DNA of 64,000 nucleotides from Amaurobius ferox (Eukaryota; Arthropoda; Arachnida; Araneae; Amaurobiidae), in NCBI GenBank assembly GCA_951213105.1, contig OX578142.1, positions 115,824,565 to 115,888,564 of the forward strand, read 5' to 3'. A model generated the notes under the pieces. It was not told the DNA's origin, ran no database searches, and was given only the letters and a program-made list of their open reading frames with translations. A program made the position numbers and the translations under genes. Shown here one piece after another: positions 55,844-64,000 of the stretch. Position 1 is the stretch's first letter. Each line of letters begins with the position of its first letter.

Positions 55844-56588
55844 ACTTTCCCTGTAATACATGGTAATGCATAGGGAAAGTATGTATGTCGAAAATCGCAA
55901 TTCGAGTTTTCGACGGTTCTACACGTTTTGAGATCTCTAGAACACAAAAACACTATTTTTAGCTTGACGTCTGTGTCTGTATGCCGGTCTGTGCAGATTT
56001 TGTAACCACTTATCTCAAAAACTAATTGACCGAATTTCAAATAATATTATAGGTAAGTAACTTATGAGGTACCCTGGTACTGGTTAGATTTTGGTACAAT
56101 TCGGGAGAAAAGAACCTGACTTTTTTTGCAAAATGGCTTGCAAATAATGCCTATATCCACTCTAGCTAAAAACTAATAGACCAAATTTCACAAAATTTGG
56201 TGGATAAGTCACTTGTAGGTTGCCCTGGTACTGATTAGATTTTGGTATAATTCGATATAGGGAACCGGTCATTTTTTTTAAAATGGCCATCGAAAATCAT
56301 TAAAATCTAAAATAAAAGATTACGTATGCTCAAATATATCAAATAAATACTTGTTTTAATCGTAATTTTTGATGATAAAATGAATATACTCTAGGACTAG
56401 CCGTTCTCTACGCCTTGAAAATAAGTCCAGTTACCATATAAAAACAAAAATTGAAATAAAGATGCAAATTCAGTATAATTTAAAGTAATTATGGGTGTTA
56501 TTTTGGGCAATTAAACTCAATTTAATGACTTGTTAAAGAACGCGAATGTGAGTCTGCAGGGAAAGTCATGTGCTGAACACATCAGATA
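55844..56588 (+). mobile_element. Family A element, copy 3 (tandem to copy 2)
   Basis: Same order of parts as copy 2, with head ACTTTCCCTGTAATACATGG...TAGGGAAAGT and tail AAAGTCATGTGCTGAACAC. It lacks the AGATATTTTAG stretch. The two copies are joined at CATCAGATTTTT/ACTTTCCC with no spacer. Confidence 0.8.
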
Positions 56589-57948
56589 TATTTTAATATA
56601 GAAACAAAGAGATTAATTTTTTTAAATTTTTATTGGCAACAGAATGTCGAAAATTGAGATTGCGGGAAACGCAAGGATTTGAAAATTTCTTGAATTTTAT
56701 TAACCAATAAAGATATTTTGTAAATTTAAAAATATTTGAAATCCGCATATATATATATTGAAATCCGCATAATATGATAGCATCAGATAATATAAGTTTT
56801 ATAACTTCTAATCTGAAACTAGTTTCAACAGAGCAATTTGGAAATCAATAAAATATCGCTAAATTGCCCCATTTTGGGAATTTTATTCTAAAAATAAAAT
56901 ATATAAGAAATAAAATGATGAAAAGAAATAATCAATAGTTAGAATTGGATAGAGTTTCCGTAAATGTTGTTAATCTGGGATCCTTGGAAAAACTCATATT
57001 GTGTTTCTCAGTATAAAGCAGCACACGTGGTTGACAACATTATACAAAGATCCAACACATTATTAAAACCAAATAATGAAAGAGATAAATGGAAATGTGA
57101 GGAAGAAAGTAATAAAAGGTCATATAACAATCTTATTACCACATTAAACATAAGGGTATAGAATAAAATGAGAGAAAATCATAAAAATCAAAACATGCTT
57201 TTTCATGCTGATCACGTATAGAATTTTGGAAACGGCACATTTAGAAAAATTAGATACAATAGAAAAGGGGAAATAATATAATTTTTCTTCCTACATTATC
57301 ATCTACATAATATATAAAACTTTCTGCACAAATTGGGCCCAAAATTGCTTCAGTGATTTTCAAAATTACAATTTGCCAATCATTTGAAACCCACCTACCT
57401 AACCACTCAATCATAAACCGATAAATATCCTTTCTGGTATCTTTGGATCGCAAGGAAATATTTATGATGAAAATTCGACTTTTATGATTAAATCATTATT
57501 ACTGCACTTTTCTAAGAGTACCCCGGTTAAAGTAAAAAGCTTGCTTAGTCTACTGCTTGAAACATATTTATCAAGAAATGTTGTACAAGTCACAGTTACT
57601 ATCACCATACTTTCCTTTAACTACCTGCTCTGAGAAAGTAAATATAACACTCACTCCAAACTCAAATTTAAGAATTTTGTTTAAAAATATATTACGTTTT
57701 GTATAATACAATGACTGATAGGCTTATAATGTATGACTGTGAGTAAAGATGGCAGCACCATAAAATTGAGTTGAAACCAAAGAGCTTAAAATGTAAAAAG
57801 TTTGCTCAATCTACTGCTAAAAACATATTTATCAAGAAAATTTGTACAAATCCCAAATACTGTCAACATATTTTCCTTAAACTCTCCACGCGAAAAGAGT
57901 AAACGTAGCACTCACTCCAAACTCAAATTTAAGAACTCTGTTCAAATA

Positions 57949-58433
57949 GCAAAAACCAAGCACACATCCACAACAGAAGGTCTTTATTTTACTTCCTATA
58001 AGACGTACAAAAATTTTTTTTTAAAAAAGGGCCAGAGCGCTTTCGAGCATAAGTAAACTCTTCATCAGTGGCTACATGGAAATAAAATTTGAATCGTTCA
58101 TATATAGACCAGATATAGCGACAAAATTTCCATAAATATAATTTACAAAAGAATCTACGTTTAGGCAAGGATAAACCGAAAACTATAAAACAATTTTTTA
58201 GAGTTTCAAAAATTCCAACAACAAAAGAACAGCATAGTAAATTACAATTTAATTACAGAAATCGAAAAAAAAGGGGGGGTGTCAAACAAGTATAATCCGA
58301 AAGAAGAAGACGTCAAAGATAACTTTGCAGAGACTTGAATTGCATGGAGTCGAGAATGAGTCGCCAAGCGTAACTCAAATTCATAACAGGATCAAAATTG
58401 CAAACGGACTCGCGGTAGAAATTTTTTTTTCTT
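57949..58433 (-). mobile_element. Penelope-type non-coding fragment (pseudo-LTR) with 12-bp target duplication
   Basis: 485 bp without a frame, flanked by TCTGTTCAAATA at 57937-57948 and 58434-58445. It contains a hammerhead ribozyme in minus orientation, the hallmark of Penelope-like element terminal repeats. A T-run (plus strand) lies at the right end and a G7 run at about 58273. Which full-length element it derives from cannot be seen here: neither RT-bearing copy in the window has a matching ribozyme. Confidence 0.72.
58030..58074 (-). ncRNA. Type I hammerhead ribozyme, minimal, Penelope-like
   Basis: Minus strand, 5' to 3': stem I strand GCCA; core CTGATGA; stem II GAG...CTC with a loop of about ten bases; core GAAA; minimal stem III GCGC; cleavage TC; stem I strand TGGC, which pairs perfectly with GCCA. 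All invariant core residues are present, and the very short stem III is the known form of Penelope-associated hammerheads, thought to act as dimers. Self-cleavage is predicted after the C near 58035. Confidence 0.85.
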
Positions 58434-58929
58434 CTGTTCAAATAATTTCTTTGTACCAAAAAATCTTGTAATTTAATCAGTATTCATTTAAAATATTGTA
58501 ACTGTACATTTTATGTCACATTTTAAATGTGTGCTTTCTTTCGAAAATACATATATTACATTCTGTGTAATACAGGGATTGACTGGCTTATAGTGTCTGA
58601 CAGTGAGTAAAGATGGCAGCACCATAAAATTGAGTTGAAACTTTCTACAACAGGTTCAAATCACAGATAACTTAAACATATGAAAATTTCTCACTGATTC
58701 TTTCGGATATCATTTGTAATTATAACTCATAAAAAATAGATTAGAGCATTTATTTAGAACAATTGATTTCAAAATGTTTCAGTTGAACAACTCAAGAGAA
58801 AGTGTAACTTCATATTGATATAAAATAAACATATAGCTAGATAAGGGAACTGTCACTCCATTTCCAAAGAATTTCGATAAATGACGACCGCTTGACCATT
58901 TTTATGTTTTATGCGCTTTATATTAAAAT

Positions 58930-58931
<2 letters not shown>

Positions 58932-58968
<37 letters not shown>
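58932..58968. repeat. (TA)n at the 3' side of Penelope-like element 2
   Basis: Follows the C2 end phrase TATATTAAAATCAA, the same phrase that precedes the (CA)n(TA)n at 52267 and the short ATATATAT at 63800. Confidence 0.95.
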
Positions 58969-58972
<4 letters not shown>

Positions 58973-60992
58973 GAAAATACCGTGAAATATAATATTATAA
59001 ATTTATCAGAAATCACACTTAAAAGGCGCAAAGCTGCACTAAAAAGAGGATTAAAAATATTTTCAAAATGAAAAGAGGTATGGATGGAAGCAATGTACCA
59101 AAAGATGACCGGGGGGGGGGATTGTGACCCCCTCACCCCGATTAAGCATACTTTGCGTCGCGACAACACTCCCGGAGAGCCGGTACATTGCAAAATAGAA
59201 TACGTATGTATCAAGTTTTAAGATGAAAACCAGACATTATACACAAAACAAATATAAGAGAGAATTGTTGAGATCCAGCCATATCAAAAATCACTAACAG
59301 TAAATGTTTGAAATAAGTTCACAAGTATAAATGAGCAAAATTACATAGTTTCTACTTAAAGAAGACTTTAAATATTGACACTTAATAGGACAATAATAAC
59401 AAATTCTATCTCTAAAACCATTTACCTCAATGACAGTTATTATCATACAAGTAGATGTACATCTTGTATACCGTATCATACCAGATGAAACAAATCTTCC
59501 ATACCGTATTGCACAATAGACCCTATTCAAGAGGTCCCATATCAGATATCACTACGTTTTACCTGTGACTATCCAGTATGTGTATTGCCATCAGTTTTAT
59601 TTAAATATAATCGATAACAATCGGTTACAGTTATTTTATAAAATTTGTAGATAATGTTACATAAAAAACACTTTGGAAAACCCTGTGAGATGGTGTTTTG
59701 TAGGAAACGAAAGTCGCATAAATATCGATCTTCCTTTTTACTGTTTATTCTCTGACTACGCATTAATTGCCCCAGTATAATATTTCTAAAAACATTTTTG
59801 TGCATACATGAGTTCCAGTTTATGATATAATTGATTTTGAAGTAGAAGTCGTTGCGCTTATCGTACAAACAGAAACTAGTAGAACCACCTGGTTGTTGGT
59901 ATATTGTTAGATCCAGAAAATTTAGACTTTTGTTGACATTGTATGGTGTTTCAGTAAGTTTTAAATGCTGTGGATAGAAAGTAAAATCCATCTGATATGC
60001 TTCACATGGATACACTATTAAAATATCGTCAACGTAGCGAATGAACAGGATTTCGTTTAATATATGCGTTCCATCTTCATATTTATTCAGATATATATCA
60101 GCAAGTATTGATGAACAACCACCACCCATGGGTATACCATGTAATTGTTTAAAATAAGATGTGCCATCAAACAGTACAGTTTCGAATAAAACCATTTCTA
60201 CAAAAGTTTTAAATTCATATTTATTAATAATAGACTGCAGATTGTATTTTTCGTAAATCTCCATGACTATATCGTATAAGTCTTTGATGTTTATATTTGA
60301 AAACAAATCATTAAAATCGAAACTTTTAAAATACAAATATTCAGTAATTACATTTATTTTTTTAATAGCCTCTATACTATTACTAATAAAATATGCACCT
60401 TTACTTTTAATCTTAATCATTACTCCTTTTAAAATAGATAAGAGTTTTTTGTTAGCTGTTGTCAAATATGATTGAAAACCATTTGTAATGGGACGAAATT
60501 TAACAGGGTCTTTATGAAGTTTAGGTATTAAAGTTATATATGGAAAACGGATTTGATTCATTTTGTATCCCAATTTAATGTATTTCGATTTAATGCGATT
60601 CTCAATTTCTGACTTAGATTGCTGTAAAGATAGGTATACACATGGATCGTGATAACGTTTGTATAATAACTGTTTATAAAGCAAAACACAAGTAAATGCA
60701 TAATTTGTCGTTACTTTGTCGACGTATGTTATTACACATTTTTTGTGTAAAGTTGACAATGCATCTTTACTATATCTATGTATTATAGTAGGGGTTACAG
60801 CATTATGATATTTTGACTTAAATGCCATCCGAATAGCACTACTCTATTCTTCGAAGGTTTCAATACGGATACTGTATTTCACAGCCATATTATAAACAAA
60901 TGCATTGATATTAGCTTCAAAAGACTTGTCTATAAACCGATAGTCATGCATTCTGTATTTAGTACCATCCATACCTCTTTTCATTTTGAAAG
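58969..60992 (-). mobile_element. Penelope-like element 2 in a (TA)n tract
   Basis: The element is bounded by (TA)n on both sides (58932-58968 and 60993-61020). The coding part is 59569-60984. The 3' part (58969-59568) is non-coding and includes a C-rich/G-rich patch near 59110. The bases 59061-59087 (plus strand) repeat the element's own 5' end (TTTCAAAATGAAAAGAGG, then TATGGATGG) in inverse orientation. No GIY-YIG endonuclease frame is seen. Confidence 0.82.
59569..60984 (-). pseudogene. Penelope-type reverse transcriptase with one in-frame stop
   Basis: The frame starts at an ATG at 60984 (MKRGMDGTKYR), has a TAG as codon 47 (60844-60846), meets a second ATG at 60828 and is then open for 419 codons. 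RT motifs: IPKLHKDPVKFRPI; motif A FDFNDLFSNI (about 60290-60320); motif B GIPMGGGCSSILADIYL; motif C RYVDDILIV (about 60026-60043) with both catalytic aspartates; SLNFLDLTI; and a thumb region with VFRNIILGQL. The catalytic core is intact from 60828 on, so an active shorter product is possible. The family has in general a GIY-YIG endonuclease before or after the RT; here neither side shows one. The GGGCSS variant of motif B (more often G-S-P-L-S-P) marks a distinct lineage. Confidence 0.82.

Positions 60993-61020
<28 letters not shown>
60993..61020. repeat. (TA)n at the 5' side of Penelope-like element 2
   Basis: Fourteen TA units; the sequence to the right resumes C3 (GAAGAATTAAAAGCAATAT). 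Confidence 0.95.
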
Positions 61021-61024
<4 letters not shown>

Positions 61025-61647
61025 GAATTAAAAGCAATATTTATTTACTGCAAACATATTTGCCATCTATGTTTTTATTAAATAAATTTTTGAAGCATCC
61101 ATTTCAGATCTACTACACATGGAGCTTAAACGATGACATATGGATTCCGATCTAATTTTAAGGGAGGCAGGATTTAACGAAGTATTCCCACTTTTGGTCC
61201 TTTTTCCATTTCTGGTTCCAAAATGTCCATTTTCCGTAAAACACTTTTTTCTCAGAAACATCCATGAATTGAGTTTACTTAATGACTGATTTGGATTTAG
61301 CATCAAGTTTCTGTCGGAGTTGGGGGATTCACAAAGGATTTAAACTTTCAGTTAAAAAATTTCCTGGAAACATATATTTTTCAAAATTATCTACGGATTG
61401 AATTTTGATGATGATTGATATGGATTCATCTATAAATTCTAGTGGGGGGGTAAGAATCTCACTAAGAATTTCTACTTCCGGTTTTAGAGATGTCAGTTCC
61501 GATTAAAAATTTTTAATTTTCTTTATAATATCTATTTCTCAGGTTTGGCTACAGAAAGAGCTTAGATGATATTTTATTTGGATTCAGCATCAAATTTCGA
61601 AGGTGGTTGAGGGACTCATGAAGAATTGCCACTTCCGGACCTGTATG

Positions 61648-61719
61648 TTGTTGTTGTTGAGACCAAGACCGCCCGACCTACCAGAAAGGTGTAAGATAAC
61701 CGTTTGGATGGCCGGGAAG
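61648..61719 (-). mobile_element. Minimal SINE insertion: 72-bp 3' stem-loop with (CAA)n
   Basis: TTGTTGTTGTTGAGACCAAG...GGATGGCCGGGAAG, the tail of the 5S-tRNA SINE family, type with CCTACCAGAAAGGTGTAAG in the loop. Duplications TCCGGACCTGTATG (61634-61647) and TCCGGATCTGTATG (61720-61733), one mismatch. Confidence 0.9.
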
Positions 61720-62690
61720 TCCGGATCTGTATGTGTCAGTTCCGGTTTTACCGAATATTCGCATGACTGTACGAAATAGGTGTGCAGAGGAGAATAAAAA
61801 TGATTAATATTTCCTTCGAAAATGAAGTGTACACATCACTTTCCGACTCATGCAGACTCCTTTATAAACTGTGTATAAAAATATATTATACTATTTGGCT
61901 CCGCCCCCTGCTCGCTACACTTCGCTAACCCCCATAACTCGTTTCGCGAGTGGAAGGTTTCGCCTCATACTATCTGTAGCTCGCTGAACTCGCTACACTA
62001 GATATTTCAAGCAAAACTAACGTTTAAAGTAAAAAACGTTTTATTCCACCATGTTTCCCAATTATTTCTCTACAAATGTACCAAATTTCATATTTTCATA
62101 TGTTATAGGTTTAGCGGCACAGAACAGAAAAACTCGAAGTACTCGCTAATCTTCACCTCCTTTTCCTACTCGTAGAACTCACTTCGCGAACTATTTAAAG
62201 CCAAACTGAATTTTAAATCGAAAAACGGTTTATATTGATGTACTCTCCTAATATATCTCTACAAATATACTAAATTTCATTGTTTTATATGCTATAGTTT
62301 TTGAGGTACGTAACAGAGGAACTCGAGAGACGCTAAATTAGTCAAACAGCGGCAGCGGCGACTCCTTTTTTGTTAATATTGAGAAAAAGAGATTTATTTT
62401 TTTCATTTTCTTTGACTACCGAATGTCGGAAAGCGAGATTGTGGGAGAAACAAAGGTTCACAAATTTCTTGGATTTCATTCACCAATAATATTTGGCAAC
62501 TTTAATGATTTTTGAAATCCGCATATTTTATGATAGCATCAGATAATATAAGTTTATAACTTTTAATTTGAAACTAGTTTCAACACAGTAATTTGGAAAT
62601 CAATAATACATCGCTAAAATACCATATTTTGGAAGCTTTATTTTCATTGAAGGAAAACAGATAATAGTAGATAGAAAATGCCGTTACCGC

Positions 62691-64000
62691 AATCGTAGGC
62701 GGTTCCACTATATTCTACATTCCGATCAGATAGATCATCTTGTTGAAAGTTCATTATATTCACTATCTTATATTCAAATGTAAACTAGGGAATCGGGGAA
62801 AATCCGAGGCTTTCTTAACGACACAAATAATCGCACAATCTCGGAACTAAACTATATATTTTTTGAGAAAATTATTTTCTGCATTCACATCTACACAATA
62901 TACGCAGTATACCATCCAAATTTAATCCAAATCGTTTCAGTCGTTTTTGAAATTACGGAAGGTCCCCAATTTTGAAAAATTTCATTTCATAGTTAAGCTC
63001 TTATACATGTTTCCCATTTTTTTTTTCTACATTCACATCAACATAATATATGAAACTTGCCACCCAAATTCTGTCCAAAATTAATCGTGGTTTTCGAAAT
63101 TACGATTTGCCAACCATCCACCTAGCCACTCAACCATAAACCGATAAATATACTCTTTGGTATTTATGGACCCCAAGGATGTATTCATGATGAAAATTTG
63201 ACTTGTATGATTAAATCATGGATTACTGCACTTTTCTAAGAGTACCCCGATTAAAGTAAAAAGCTTGCTTAATCTACTGCTTGAAACATATTTATCAAGA
63301 AATGTTGTACAAGTCACAGTTACTATCACCATACTTTCCTTTAACTACCTGCTCTGAGAAAGTAAATATAACACTCACTCCAAACTCAAAATTTAAGAAT
63401 TTTGTTTAAAAATATATTACGTTTTGTATAATACAATGACTGATAGGCTTATAATGTATGACAGTGAGTAAAGATGGCAGCACCATAAAATTGAGTTGAA
63501 ACCAAAGAGCTTAAAATGTTCTGCAGCAGATCCAATTTACAAAATAATAAAACAAACCCAAACTTCCCATACTCTTTCGAATATCATTCTTTATAACTCA
63601 CTAAAAATAGGTTAGATTTTTTTAGAACAATTAGTTTTAAAATGCTTGTTAAACAACTCAAGAAAATGTAACTACATATTTATATAAAATTAACATATAG
63701 CGAGATATGGGGGATACGGTCATTCCCGTTCCAAAGAATTTTGATAAATTATGATCGTTTGACCATTTTTATATTTTACACGTTTTATATTAAAACCAAA
63801 ATATATATGTGAATAATTAAAATCAATATTATTTATTTATTTATCGGTTGCAATCAAATTTACCATCTGTGTTTCTACTAAAGAAATTTTTGAAGCATCC
63901 ATTTCTCAAGATCTACTACAAATGGAGCTTAAATCAATGATGACTTATGTGGATTAAGTATCTAATTTCAAAGGCGGCAGGATTTAACGAAGTATTCCCA
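62691..64000 (+). repeat. Repeat C copy III, running off the right edge, with an unoccupied (TA)n site
   Basis: Linker 62691-63250; C2 63255-63800, nearly identical at its start to 57530-57780; then only ATATATAT (63800-63807) before C3 begins (GTGAATAATTAAAATCAATA). No Penelope-like element is present here, so this is an empty site for comparison. No gene. Confidence 0.75.

Larger units (their letters stand above)
51400..56900 (+). repeat. Repeat C copy I, interrupted by a Penelope-like element and two family A elements
   Basis: Parts in order: linker with GAGGTTTTCCTCACTACATA (51450-51530), C2 (51720-52265), (CA)n(TA)n and the Penelope-like insertion (52267-53799), C3 (53800-54990), two family A elements (55016-56588), C1 (56605-56900). 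The linker to the next copy is 56900-57530. C2 carries GAGTAAAGATGGCAGCACC; C3 carries three or four diverged blocks of about 180 bp marked by GGATTCAGCATC- and CACTTCCGG-like phrases. Confidence 0.75.
56900..62690 (+). repeat. Repeat C copy II, with three nested insertions
   Basis: Linker 56900-57530; C2 start 57530, partly duplicated (57535-57780 and 57800-57940); a Penelope-type fragment with a ribozyme inserted at 57949-58433; the rest of C2 to 58930; Penelope-like element 2 between (TA)n tracts; C3 61022-62350 with a SINE tail at 61648; C1 62390-62690. The phrase GAGTAAAGATGGCAGCACC occurs at 57740 and 58604. Confidence 0.75.

Overview
This is a eukaryotic, AT-rich, intron-era genomic window with no complete host gene. 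Nearly everything that can be recognised is mobile or repetitive DNA. The mix of a Gypsy-type LTR element, Penelope-like reverse transcriptases with a hammerhead ribozyme, 5S/tRNA-derived SINEs, long foldback elements and abundant (TA)n/(CA)n microsatellites fits an arthropod. A chelicerate such as a spider is my guess from overall style, not something the sequence proves.

Layout. 1-16251: a head-to-tail array of one LTR retrotransposon, three full units of 5169 bp that share LTRs. Each unit has one intact 810-codon ORF: Gag, zinc knuckle, aspartic protease, then directly the C-terminal tail of an integrase. Reverse transcriptase, RNase H and the integrase core are absent. 16252-28400: a LINE 3' end and nested non-autonomous elements: long-inverted-repeat foldbacks, two related palindrome-headed families here called A and B, and two tRNA-SINEs with clear target duplications. 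28400-32850: mostly featureless AT-rich DNA with one GC-rich island near 30.7-30.96 kb. 32855-35132: a compact, promoter-bearing, decayed single-exon gene of about 390 codons that I cannot identify. It is broken by stops, a frameshift and a dimeric 5S rRNA-tRNA SINE. 35311-40450: a 918-bp tandem repeat (four near-identical units plus diverged ones), each unit carrying a CRE, a TATA box and an ATG followed by a splice-donor-like sequence. 41559-47110: inverted copies of family B and of a large repeat called C. 47630-51370: (TA)n-bounded repeats and SINE tails. 51400-64000: further copies of repeat C, two of them carrying Penelope-like RT genes in the same (TA)n site, plus a Penelope-type fragment with a hammerhead ribozyme.

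How the parts relate. The LTR units lack their own polymerase and integrase and must be copied by another element, or have been multiplied as DNA by recombination between LTRs. The SINEs depend on a LINE; several insertions consist of only the last 60-70 bp, a stem-loop shared by the longer copies. The Penelope-like elements occupy one fixed dinucleotide tract in repeat C, for which unoccupied copies exist in the same window. Coordinates of repeat boundaries were read by eye and may be off by several bases.
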